A stretch of 64,000 nucleotides of DNA, taken from the NCBI RefSeq assembly GCF_000379105.1, contig NZ_KB900609.1, forward strand, positions 4,431,031-4,495,030, read 5' to 3'. A program made the position numbers and the translations under genes. Below, piece after piece: positions 25,240-32,593 of the stretch. The notes under the pieces were generated by a model. The model ran no database searches, was not told where the DNA came from, and saw nothing but the letters and a program-made list of their open reading frames with translations. Numbering within the stretch: position 1 is the stretch's first letter; each line of letters begins with the position of its first letter. The DNA comes from Methylobacterium sp. WSM2598 (GTDB taxonomy: Bacteria; Pseudomonadota; Alphaproteobacteria; Rhizobiales; Beijerinckiaceae).

Positions 25240-25598
25240 CGGAGGAGGATGGTCTCTTCGCCAGAAGCGGTCTCGGCATATGATGCCGGCCATGACATAT
25301 TCCGCCCTTAGGTCCCCCGAGCCCAACTCATGAAGGGAGCAAAGTGTGAGAGATTGACACGATCTAATTCATACCGGCGCGCCTTCGACGTGATCCGCTC
25401 AACAGAAAGTCGCTATGCCAGCGTGCCAAACTCTGACCGCATGCACGCTCAGGCTTCATCCGTGACGGACGGCGAAGCCGGTGAGGAACCCATACGAAAT
25501 CCGCATTGCGAAGCAATCATTCGGATTTCGTATCACGGGCTTCGGCACGGCCGGGCACGAGGACGCCGGTTCCTTTCGCCTCAAGCTGGAGCTCACCA
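25240..25598. other. Intergenic stretch with a palindromic element
   Basis: No supported gene. AT-richer DNA at 25300-25440 precedes the palindrome at 25492-25533. Confidence 0.45.
25492..25533. repeat. Divergent REP-like hairpin (R1)
   Basis: Perfect 12-bp arms ATACGAAATCCG (25492-25503) and CGGATTTCGTAT (25522-25533) enclose an inner ATTGC/GCAAT hairpin. The same nested plan occurs in hairpin B of the R2-R6 repeats, with different bases in the arms. Confidence 0.65.
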
Positions 25599-26177
25599 TC
25601 ACCTCTTCGCGAATTCCGTGAAGACGTAGTCTCTCTTCTCCACGATGGTGTGGCACGCGAACCCGCACTTGGCGTCGTTCGCCTGCGGCGGCTGGTTCTC
25701 CAGGGTGCCGGGCGAGAAGGTCTCGCTCGCAGCGTCGTATTCGAACACGGCGTATCCCCACCCGCCGCTATCCGCGAACCGCTTGCTGTCCTTCACCATG
25801 AAATCCACATCGTGCTGGGTGCCCGGCACCGTCGTGTCCGGAAAGTACTGCTGCCTCGCTGGGTTCCAATGAACCTTCGCCATCTTGGAACCGTCCGGGA
25901 AGGGCTTCCCGTTTCCTGGGATGCCGGTCCGGTAGGCGTCGATCATCACGGGATTGGCGAGGATCACCGCGACCAGTTTGTCGCTGTGGCTGGTTGAGAC
26001 GACCTGCCAGCCCTCGTATCCCCTGAACTCGGAGAACGAGAGCCCGCCCGGGACGCTCACGCCGTACTTGTCCTGCTGGGCAAGGGCCAGGCCGCCCAAG
26101 GCAGCGATCGCCGAGCCAAACACGACGATTGAAGCCAATCGAAGGCTGACGCAAGAAAGCAAATTCCACTTGAGCAT
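25599..26177 (-). CDS. Cytochrome P460-family haem protein, exported
   Basis: A 192-residue protein with a signal peptide (LASIVVFGSAIAALGGLALA, cleavage near residue 35), a P460-type body (GGLSFSEFRGYEGWQVVSTS, WGYAVFEYDA) and the haem attachment motif CGFACH near the C-terminus. Cytochromes P460 oxidise hydroxylamine, while related members act in nitric oxide handling or have unknown roles. The start ATG 26177 follows GGAGGAAGCG. It stands alone, without electron-transfer partners nearby. Confidence 0.85.
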   Translation of the reverse strand: MLKWNLLSCVSLRLASIVVFGSAIAALGGLALAQQDKYGVSVPGGLSFSEFRGYEGWQVVSTSHSDKLVAVILANPVMIDAYRTGIPGNGKPFPDGSKMAKVHWNPARQQYFPDTTVPGTQHDVDFMVKDSKRFADSGGWGYAVFEYDAASETFSPGTLENQPPQANDAKCGFACHTIVEKRDYVFTEFAKR

Positions 26178-26660
26178 CGCTTCCTCCTCGCAGAGGTGTC
26201 GCAAACAGGATTATCACTCGCCCGCGGCAAGAATGACCGTAGACCGACTTACAAAGATCCGCACGCTACGAATCGTGATCCAAAACACGCGATCATTGAT
26301 TTGATTTCGGGCTGGATCAAGCTGATCACGAAGCACGCCAACGGTTACGAGGCGTGCTTCGTCGTGGCGGAATAGCTGGGTTGCTGACTGATCCGGGATC
26401 CGCTTGATCCAAGCGGATCCCGTATCCCAAGCCCGCGCGGCGCCCGAGCGAAGCCGACATCCGCATGGCCGAAATGCGAGATGGCGAAGCAATCAACCGG
26501 ATGTCGTATGACGCATACCGTACGCAACGCCAGCCATGAGAGTCACCCCTCGCGCTCGTCGTCCGCATCTGCATGCCACGGTGATCTCACCATGAGGATT
26601 GCTGCCCTCAGATGCAAACAAGATGTTCTGCATGCGGGAGAAAGAAAATATTGAGCGTGC
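26178..26660. other. Intergenic stretch carrying REP-like element R2
   Basis: No gene is supported. The centre is R2 (26388-26510); the flanks are AT-richer and may hold promoters for the cytochrome P460 gene. Confidence 0.5.
26388..26510 (+). repeat. Two-hairpin REP-like element R2
   Basis: Hairpin A has arms GGGATCCGCTTG (26395-26406) and CAAGCGGATCCC (26410-26421). The linker CCCGCGCGGCGCCCGAGCG follows. Hairpin B has arms CGACATCCG (26455-26463) and CGGATGTCG (26498-26506). Orientation A to B, as in R6. Confidence 0.8.
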
Positions 26661-27581
26661 TCACGCCTCGCGATCTCGCCGGGCTTCTGCGATTAGCCAG
26701 TCGTGGAATAACGCGACGGGCTCCCTGTCCGCGTCCTCGCGCCGACGGAGGGCGTAGTAGCCGAGTTCCGATCCGAGGCGCGCGCCGAACGGGCGAAACA
26801 AGCGCCTCTCCTCAAGCTCGGCTCGGACAAGGGCGCTCCGGGCGAGCGCGACGCCGCAGCCCGCGACGGCGGCCTGGATCGCTGCACCGGGATCATCGAG
26901 ATGCAGCCCGCGCCCCGTATCGATACCGCCGATGCCTGCGCGCTGGAGCCAGGCGCGCCACGTCAAGGACGTGCCTCTCGCCGCTGCCGAGACGTCGTGG
27001 ATGAGCGGAAAGCGGTTTAACTCATCGGCACATCGTGGCGGCCGGTAACCGGCAACCTGATTGGGATTGCAGACGGGAAAGCACCCCTCCCGCAGCAGAA
27101 GAGTCGACTGGAACCCGGGCGAGGGCTCTGCGCCGAACCAGACGCAGATGTCGAGCCTGCCGGCAGCCAGTTCCCCGAACCGGCAGTTCGTACCGATGTG
27201 CAGATCGTAGTCCGGATGATCGTGGCGGAAGCGCTGTACCCGGGGCAGCAGCCACTTGTCTGCGAACGCTGACGGCACGGCGACGCGAATGGCAGCGGAA
27301 GCGCTACCCGTCCTCAGCCGCTCGATGACGACTGCCAGGTGGTAGAAGCCGGCCTGCAGATCCGGAATAGCGGACTGGGCAAGGTCGGTGAGTTCGAGCC
27401 TAGCCGGACCTGACCGCGAACGGCGGAACAGCTTTACACCGAGCGTCTCCTCCAGGCCGCGGACGAGCTGACTGACGGCAGCGGGCGTCACACCCAACTC
27501 GTCCCCAGCGGCGACGTAGCTGAGATGCCGGGCGGCAGCCTCGAAGGTGCGCAGCGCATTCAGGTGATTTGGTGTTCTCAT
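26661..27581 (-). CDS. LysR-family regulator (GcvA-like)
   Basis: A 306-residue LysR protein. The HTH (VAAGDELGVTPAAVSQLVRG) occupies residues 22-45, followed by a GcvA-type binding domain (AAIRVAVPSAFADKWLLPRV, GCGVALARSALV). GcvA-like members often regulate amino-acid or beta-lactamase genes. ATG 27581 is the canonical start; the long in-frame extension upstream is Arg/Ser-rich and unlikely. It is followed by the AraC gene on the same strand 94 bp upstream. Confidence 0.85.
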   Translation of the reverse strand: MRTPNHLNALRTFEAAARHLSYVAAGDELGVTPAAVSQLVRGLEETLGVKLFRRSRSGPARLELTDLAQSAIPDLQAGFYHLAVVIERLRTGSASAAIRVAVPSAFADKWLLPRVQRFRHDHPDYDLHIGTNCRFGELAAGRLDICVWFGAEPSPGFQSTLLLREGCFPVCNPNQVAGYRPPRCADELNRFPLIHDVSAAARGTSLTWRAWLQRAGIGGIDTGRGLHLDDPGAAIQAAVAGCGVALARSALVRAELEERRLFRPFGARLGSELGYYALRRREDADREPVALFHDWLIAEARRDREA

Positions 27582-27675
27582 CGCGGTTCGGCCTGCCACC
27601 GCTACGGCGTGGTCGCGGCATCCGTGAGAGAGTGCCAGCCGTGAAGCGGCTCCGCTATTCACGGCCTGCGCGTCG

Positions 27676-28629
27676 CTATTCCGCGACTGACGATCGCTGC
27701 CCTGCCTGCGTGAGCTCTCCCGATGCGGCTCGCGATCGGGCTTGGCTGCGGCGATAGTCACCGGGCGGCAGGCCCACGGCGCTGCGGAACGCCCTCGAGA
27801 AGTTGGATTGCGAAGAGAAGCCGGCAGCCAGGGCGATCTCGCCGATCGGCCGGAGGCCATCGGCCAGCATCCGCTTCGCTGATTCGAGCCGCATCCGGCT
27901 TACGAACGCGTGCGGCGCGTGCCCGGTCGTTGCCTTGAATGCGCGCGCGAAATGGGCCTGACTCATGCAGGCGACTGATGACAATTCCGCTACGGTGAAG
28001 TTCTGATCAAGGCGGGCTCCGATGAACTCTAAAACGCGCGACATTCGCCGGCTGTCGATCGGCTTAGCCTCGGACGAAAATCCTATCGCCCGCGTCGAAA
28101 GTTCCGAATAGCGGTTAACGAGATATGCCGAAAGTGACCGGGCGAGCGACTCGACCAGCAGGCGTCCGGCGGAGGTTTCTGCCTGCAGCTCGCGGTTGAT
28201 CGCGAATGCAATCTGCTCGATGAACGGATCGTAGGCGATTGCTTCATAGCGAAGCCCCGCACGAGCAGGATCGATATTGAGATCCTGCAGCACGCACTCC
28301 GCGAACGGATCGGGCGGCAGGAAGATGTGCAGACAATCGTGGAGCGGCTGCTCGAAGTCGATGCGTTCTTCCCGGATACCGGCCGGGCAGAGCCAGACGG
28401 TCCCGGAATGACCGGGAGTCCTCTGCCGCAACCCAGCCCCCTCGCGGTACACGAGGGAACGGCCGCTGAGCAGAACCGCGACCTCGGTTTCCCGGGGAAG
28501 CAGCGAGGGCAGGGCACCAGCCTCATGATCCCAGCGCTCGGCCAGGACGCTCGTCCAGCCGCGACCGGACGACGTCCCCAACCGTCTGCCCGTCACGTAC
28601 TTGAACGCGGTGTGTCCCTGAAGCTCCAT
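27676..28629 (-). CDS. AraC-family transcriptional regulator
   Basis: A 317-residue regulator whose last 100 residues hold two HTH motifs (FTVAELSSVACMSQAHFARA, IGEIALAAGFSSQSNFSRAF) with the AraC signature, ending in a PPGDYRR tail. The N-terminal ~180 residues are a sensor domain without a recognised ligand. ATG 28629 (MELQGHTAFKYV) is selected because upstream codons look non-coding. Neighbouring genes give no clear target. Confidence 0.85.
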   Translation of the reverse strand: MELQGHTAFKYVTGRRLGTSSGRGWTSVLAERWDHEAGALPSLLPRETEVAVLLSGRSLVYREGAGLRQRTPGHSGTVWLCPAGIREERIDFEQPLHDCLHIFLPPDPFAECVLQDLNIDPARAGLRYEAIAYDPFIEQIAFAINRELQAETSAGRLLVESLARSLSAYLVNRYSELSTRAIGFSSEAKPIDSRRMSRVLEFIGARLDQNFTVAELSSVACMSQAHFARAFKATTGHAPHAFVSRMRLESAKRMLADGLRPIGEIALAAGFSSQSNFSRAFRSAVGLPPGDYRRSQARSRAASGELTQAGQRSSVAE

Positions 28630-28972
28630 CGCAAGCACTGCCCAGAACGCCCAGGTTACCTGAACGTAACCCGAATCACCTATCCCGGCAACGGAGTGCG
28701 CGGGGGCGCAGGGAGCCGCCTCGATGCACACGCACACGGCAATTGCGCAAGCGCCACGGATCTTTCGCTTGCGAGCACGCGGGCCAGAATGATGGGCAGC
28801 GGTGACTCTATTCCGTGCGAGCGGTTCTCAGCCCGTCGGCGGCTTGGTCCTGGTCAGCGGCGCAGGTCGGACCCGGCCGGGAGCACCAGCCAGCACCGCC
28901 GGGGGGCGCGCACCTTGTCACATCCGGCACCGGAAGGAGGACGCCGGAGCGGCGGAAACAACCCAGATCCTG
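28630..28972. other. Intergenic stretch upstream of the AraC gene
   Basis: No gene is supported. It should contain the AraC promoter and the degraded 3' flank of the redoxin pseudogene. Confidence 0.4.
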
Positions 28973-29313
28973 ATCCTGTTCGCCGATGGTGTGCGCATAG
29001 CTCATTCCGTAAGGATTGAAGCCCTCCTTTCTCCCTTCCTTCCATGCAGCTTTCAGCTCGGGCGTACCGATATCCCGATCGGGCCGGCGCGTTCCCTGAA
29101 CGTAACGAGGCGGCAGTAACCGACTTCGCGCTCACGACGACGCTGAACCAAGCCCTCGTGCCGCCGGCGGTCCTCGGGGCAGAAACCGCCGCGGCTGAGA
29201 ACCGGGATCATCGGGTGCTGCCCTTGCAGGTCGGACAGCTTCCGACGCTTGCCGGTATGGTCCGCCGGTTCATCGTCGGGGAAGCTCGCTCCGGGAACCA
29301 TGTCGGGTCGCAT
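28973..29313 (-). pseudogene. AhpC/TSA-type redoxin with internal deletion
   Basis: An intact start (GAGGAG site, ATG 29313) leads into 71 codons of a redoxin: MVPGASFPDDEPADHTGKRR and MIPVLSRGGFCPEDRRRHEG, with Cys45 at the peroxidatic position. After CRLVT (about 29101) the frame breaks. In another frame the family's C-terminus is recognisable (RPDRDIGTPELKAAW, NPYGMSYAHTIGEQD). The middle, about 80 residues including the usual WPFLSD and WGRP segments, is missing. The gene has therefore lost function by deletion plus frameshift. Confidence 0.75.
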
Positions 29314-29378
29314 GACGGAACTCCTCTGCGCCGAGATCGCCCGGATCGTCTCCGCCGCCAGGATCGACGTCTTCGTGC

Positions 29379-29969
29379 TCAGTACGGCGGCTGCTTGCGT
29401 TGCCGCTGCATCTTGGCCGCTTCGACCCACCACGTGAGATCGTCGGCGAAGCGCGGGAACGCAGCGTCGAGGGCCCGGCCGCCCTCGCCGGTCGGTTCGC
29501 CCTCGGGCGACAAGGTTGATCCGATGGGACCGACCGCGATCGTGCTCGATATGACGATCATCCCCATCTCGGAGAGCGTGCCGTGCCAGGCGGTCGCCGC
29601 CCGCGCGCCGGACAGACGGCCGGCCGAGTAGCTCGCGATCGCTGCAGGACGCCAGAACCACTCCTCCAGGAAGTGGTCGGTCAGGTTCTTCAATCCGGGC
29701 TGGACGCCCCAGTTGTACTCGCCGGTCACGAACACGAACCCGTCGGCGCCGCGAATCTTCTGCGCCAGCTGCTCGAGGCCGTCGGGAGCTTCGCCCTTCG
29801 GGTACTCCTTGTACATCCGGTCGAGCATCGGGAGATTGATGGCCTTGGCGTCGATCAGCTCGACCTCGTCCCCGCGGCGGCGCAGCCGCTCGACCAGGAA
29901 CTCCGCCAGTCGGATCCCCGTCCGGTCGGACCGGTAGGAGCCGTAGAAGACAAGAATTCGGTTGCTCAT
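29379..29969 (-). CDS. NADPH-dependent FMN reductase
   Basis: A 196-residue flavodoxin-fold reductase. The phosphate-binding loop is YGSYRSDRTGIRL and the FMN-contacting GEYNWGVQPGLKNLTDH segment is the family hallmark (P-EYN-S-PG.LKN.ID). Such enzymes supply reduced flavin or reduce quinones, azo dyes or metals. ATG 29969 gives the usual MSNRILVFYGS start; the longer in-frame extension belongs to the neighbouring VOC relic. It may have been co-transcribed with the VOC and redoxin genes before these decayed. Confidence 0.87.
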   Translation of the reverse strand: MSNRILVFYGSYRSDRTGIRLAEFLVERLRRRGDEVELIDAKAINLPMLDRMYKEYPKGEAPDGLEQLAQKIRGADGFVFVTGEYNWGVQPGLKNLTDHFLEEWFWRPAAIASYSAGRLSGARAATAWHGTLSEMGMIVISSTIAVGPIGSTLSPEGEPTGEGGRALDAAFPRFADDLTWWVEAAKMQRQRKQPPY

Positions 29970-30059
29970 CCCAGTCACTCGGCGGCCGGCTTCCGGCAGC
30001 GTGCGGGTCGTCGGCCGCCGACGATCCGTCGCTGATGATGAAACTCCAGCATGCGGCGC

Positions 30060-30786
30060 CTCGTGCGGCAACGGCCTGCCGGCTTGCCCGCCGGCAATGG
30101 ACCGGGCGTACCGGTCGGGCCAATCCTCATCGTGCGCGCCGGTCCGCGTCTCGTGCGCGCCGTGCGCCGCAGCCGCGCGGCGGAGCGCCGCCGCGGGATC
30201 GGCGCCCGAGGAGAAGGTCGTGCCGGCCTCCACCCGGCCCGGGAGTCGCTCGGTGACGTCCTGGAGCAGCCGGCCGTTGCCGTCCGGATCATCCGACATC
30301 CGACGGATTGCTCCGCAATGCGGATGTCGGCTTCGCTCAAGCGCCGCGCGGACCTGTCACACGCTGTCCGGACGTGATCGTCCGGACAGCGTGTGACTGA
30401 ACGAGGCGTGCGCGCGGTCGCTGCGTTGCCCGGGGTCCGCCGCCGACCCGGCCGCGCCCGAACAGGCAGGGCTCGTCCGTGCCCGTGCGCGCGTTGTCCG
30501 CACCGTGAAACCTCTGGCTGACCTCGACACCGCGACGGCGCAGATCCTGGCGAGCCGCCTCGACGTCGGAGACGACGCGGTACGATCCCCTGGCGGAGCC
30601 GGGTGCGGCGGCCGTGAGGTTCGCGCCGAGGATGACCGAGGCGCCGGAGCCGGGCGGCGTGAACGGGACCGCGTACCAGCCGTCGCCGGAGGCGAAGTCT
30701 GCATCCGGCCGCCAGCCCAGGCCGGGGTAGAACGGCTGGGCACGGTCGACATCCGACACAGGGATGACGACGCCTACGAGCCGCAT
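30060..30786 (-). pseudogene. VOC-family (glyoxalase/bleomycin-resistance fold) gene split by a REP-like insertion
   Basis: The N-terminal half from ATG 30786 reads MRLVGVVIPVSDVDRAQPFY and ASVILGANLTAAAPGSARGS. A one-base shift in a G/C run near 30440 moves it to DPGQRSDRAHASFS. The protein then resumes after the repeat at 30290 with DPDGNGRLLQDVTERLPGRV and AAAAHGAHETRTGAHDEDWP. In family members ASFS and DPDGNG are adjacent, so about 107 bases of repeat R3 separate them. The former product would be a ~215-residue VOC dioxygenase or hydrolase-like protein. Confidence 0.8.
30291..30397 (-). repeat. Two-hairpin REP-like element R3 (inserted in VOC gene)
   Basis: Hairpin B-like nested palindrome at 30291-30330, the linker CTTCGCTCAAGCGCCGCGCG, then hairpin A with perfect 19-bp arms at 30356-30374 and 30379-30397 around a TGAT loop. 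The A arms (GTCACACGCTGTCCGGACG) differ completely from those of R2, R5 and R6, yet pairing is perfect. Confidence 0.85.
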
Positions 30787-30894
30787 GTCCGCGGCCCGAA
30801 TCGGCGCGGGATCGGTCTTGGTCGTCGGAGTCCTGCTCCCACGTCAGGATGTCGGGTCCGTGGCGGCATCGCGCCGTGCGGGAGCGGAATGAAC

Positions 30895-30984
30895 GGCCAA
30901 ACCCCTCCTGGCCAAGCCCCTCCTGGCCAATCCCCTCCTGGCCAATCCCCTCCAGGCCAATCCCCTCCTAGCCAAGCCTCTCCC
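30895..30984 (+). repeat. 15-bp tandem repeat, six units
   Basis: Six copies of GGCCAATCCCCTCCT with one or two substitutions each. Any frame across them is repetitive: GQSPP on the plus strand after an ATG at 30889, GGDWP on the minus strand. Neither long frame is otherwise supported, so no gene is called. Confidence 0.85.
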
Positions 30985-31018
30985 GCATCCCGGCTCCGAG
31001 CGTGCGTCGAGCTCACCC

Positions 31019-31438
31019 TTATCTCAGGCCCGACAAGACGATGTTGGCCACGGCGGCTCCCACGCGCTCAGGCGTCCCGTTGGGAGCCGACTGCGACGGG
31101 TTGGCGGCCGCGAATGCGGCGACCGCGCCGGCCATCGCGCGCAGATTGTCGGGCTGGCGCGGATCACGCGCGATGGCCGTCGCTTCCCGCTCAAGCCGAA
31201 CGTTGCAGGCTTTCGCGGGAAGTCCCCTGCTGGGCGTGCACGCGTCATGGCGCGCGCAGGCCGCGTCGAGGGCATCGATCGGCGGCAGGGGAGCGTTGTT
31301 GCCGGGCCCGCAATAGTTGCCGTGCACGAGGATCTTCGGGCCGCCGATGGACGCTGGCTCGGCGGAAGACGACGTCACCCCGCAGATGGCCAGCAGGAGC
31401 GGGGCGATGCTTGTCATGGCGGCCGTGCGAAACGTCAT
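31019..31438 (-). CDS. Secreted phospholipase A2-like protein
   Basis: A 139-residue protein with a signal peptide (MTFRTAAMTSIAPLLLAICG, cleavage near SSSAEP). The mature part shows the PLA2 signature: Gly-rich calcium loop YCGPGNN and the active site DAACARHDAC with His/Asp. These secreted enzymes cleave the sn-2 acyl chain of phospholipids using Ca2+. GGAGGA lies eight bases before ATG 31438. It stands alone beside the relic of an integrated island. Confidence 0.75.
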   Translation of the reverse strand: MTFRTAAMTSIAPLLLAICGVTSSSAEPASIGGPKILVHGNYCGPGNNAPLPPIDALDAACARHDACTPSRGLPAKACNVRLEREATAIARDPRQPDNLRAMAGAVAAFAAANPSQSAPNGTPERVGAAVANIVLSGLR

Positions 31439-31679
31439 GGTGGGGGTCCTCCGCACCCGTGCCGTGAATGAGGTCAGTCGGCATCGGGAAGCGGGGGAGA
31501 GAAGATCAACACGGTCCGGCATTCTGCTGTGCGATACGGCACAGCAGGCTGGTCGCGGGAAGTTGCGCGGAGGAGGTGGCTTGCTGCCGCCGATGGATCC
31601 GAAGAGCGGGCCGGGTCTGGGTTGAGAGGTCGGGCCCGCGCGGCTGGGCCGCCCTGTCAGGCTTCGCGAAACTGCCGAG
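31439..31679. other. Intergenic stretch left of the relic module
   Basis: No gene is supported. Similarity to the 13.3-kb module starts near 31680. Confidence 0.4.
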
Positions 31680-31772
31680 CCCGCGCCTTGAGCGGACGCG
31701 GCGTCCCGAAGGCCCGTGGCTCGGCGGGATGGACGGCAGCCGACGTCCAGCGGGTGCTCGTGCGACGGGAGG

Positions 31773-31829
31773 TCGAGGGTGGCGGCCCGACGACTCTGCG
31801 AACGGGTTGAGGCCGGGCCGCCACGGCCA
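31773..31829 (+). repeat. CTCTGCGAACGGGTT hairpin repeat, copy 3
   Basis: Here the arms GGCGGCCCG and CGGGCCGCC are perfectly complementary over nine bases around the conserved core. Confidence 0.65.
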
Positions 31830-32064
31830 TGCGGCTCTCGCCGTGGCTTATTACTGTCAATAATGATGGTTGCGAGCGGGGGCAAGTCGACGGCGTCACC
31901 ACGCTCGGGCGCGTGCGACGGCGCGCAGGACGGCCTGCGCCCCGGATCCGCATCCTGAAGCGTCGCAAGCGGAGCAATAATCGACGCAATCGCCCCGCAA
32001 CGGCTGAGCTTTAGAGGTCCACGTCACGGACGGTCGTCGATGACCGCGCAAGGGGGACCTGCTC

Positions 32065-32238
32065 ATGCTGGACATCATCCGGATCATCGCGGCGGCGGCC
32101 GTTCTCGTCGTCTGGAGCCACGCGGCTCCCACACTCGCCGCGACCGATGCCGCTGCCCCGCGGACCGAGCCGGCGACTGACGCGCCGTTCGCGGCGGAGA
32201 TGACCTGCCCGCTGCGGGCGTGGCCGTACATCGGCTGA
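32065..32238 (+). CDS. Small secreted peptide, paralogue 2
   Basis: Fifty-seven residues beginning MLDIIRIIAAAAVLVVWSHA and ending MTCPLRAWPYIG, the same length as the 14326-14499 product. AAGGGGG precedes ATG 32065 at the same spacing. Signal peptide and tail are unchanged between copies despite surrounding decay, which suggests selection or recent duplication. Confidence 0.65.
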   Translation: MLDIIRIIAAAAVLVVWSHAAPTLAATDAAAPRTEPATDAPFAAEMTCPLRAWPYIG

Positions 32239-32257
32239 GCGGCGCTGCTCCAACCCT

Positions 32258-32440
32258 GAATGGGTTCATCCGCTCCGCAGGAACGGCCCAGACATTCGCG
32301 GTCCGGTCGATCTCGCTCCAGCCCGCCGAGCACCTCGCCCGACCGCGGCGCGTTCGGAATGCAGAGCTCCAGCGCCAGGGCCGCGAGGAACGCCGGCACG
32401 TCCTCGAACGGGATGGCCGCCGGGCGCCGCGGGAGCCCCG
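32258..32440 (-). pseudogene. Fragment of a P4-type integrase
   Basis: On the minus strand the sequence encodes IPFEDVPAFLAALALELCIP, then RSGEVLG and, after shifts, a match to the RKAKVWIVPAERM region of the intact integrase. It corresponds to about 20838-21018 of that gene in the same orientation. Both ends of the gene are missing. Confidence 0.75.
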
Positions 32441-32485
32441 CGCCGCGCCGACCGGCCCGAACGGATCGCCCGCAACCGCATCTCC

Positions 32486-32593
32486 CGAATCCGACGGATT
32501 GCGTCGCCATGCGGATGTCGGCTTCGCTCGAGCGCCGCGCGGGCGCGTGATCCGGGATCCGGGATCCGCTTGGATCAACCCGATTCCGGATCA
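32486..32593 (-). repeat. Two-hairpin REP-like element R4 (partly decayed)
   Basis: Hairpin B-like ATCCGACGGATTGCGTCGCC and GCGGATGTCGG, the linker GCTTCGCTCGAGCGCCGCGC, and an imperfect hairpin A (TGATCCGGGATCC through CCGGATCA). Order B to A. Its terminal TCA is the stop codon complement of the MFS gene. Confidence 0.75.

Larger units (their letters stand above)
31680..32245 (+). repeat. Island-end module, copy 2 (relic)
   Basis: Collinear with 13350-13555 plus 14180-14510. It contains a degraded recombinase tail (VPKARGSAGWTAADVQRVL at 31700-31760), the CTCTGCGAACGGGTT repeat (31773-31829), and the small secreted-peptide gene, but not the PilZ gene. An integrase fragment follows 13 bases later. 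Confidence 0.75.

Noticed and set aside
30505..31467. A 320-codon plus-strand frame through the 15-bp repeats
   Set aside because: It is antisense to the VOC relic and to the phospholipase gene, which has a signal peptide and catalytic motif; the frame is low complexity.
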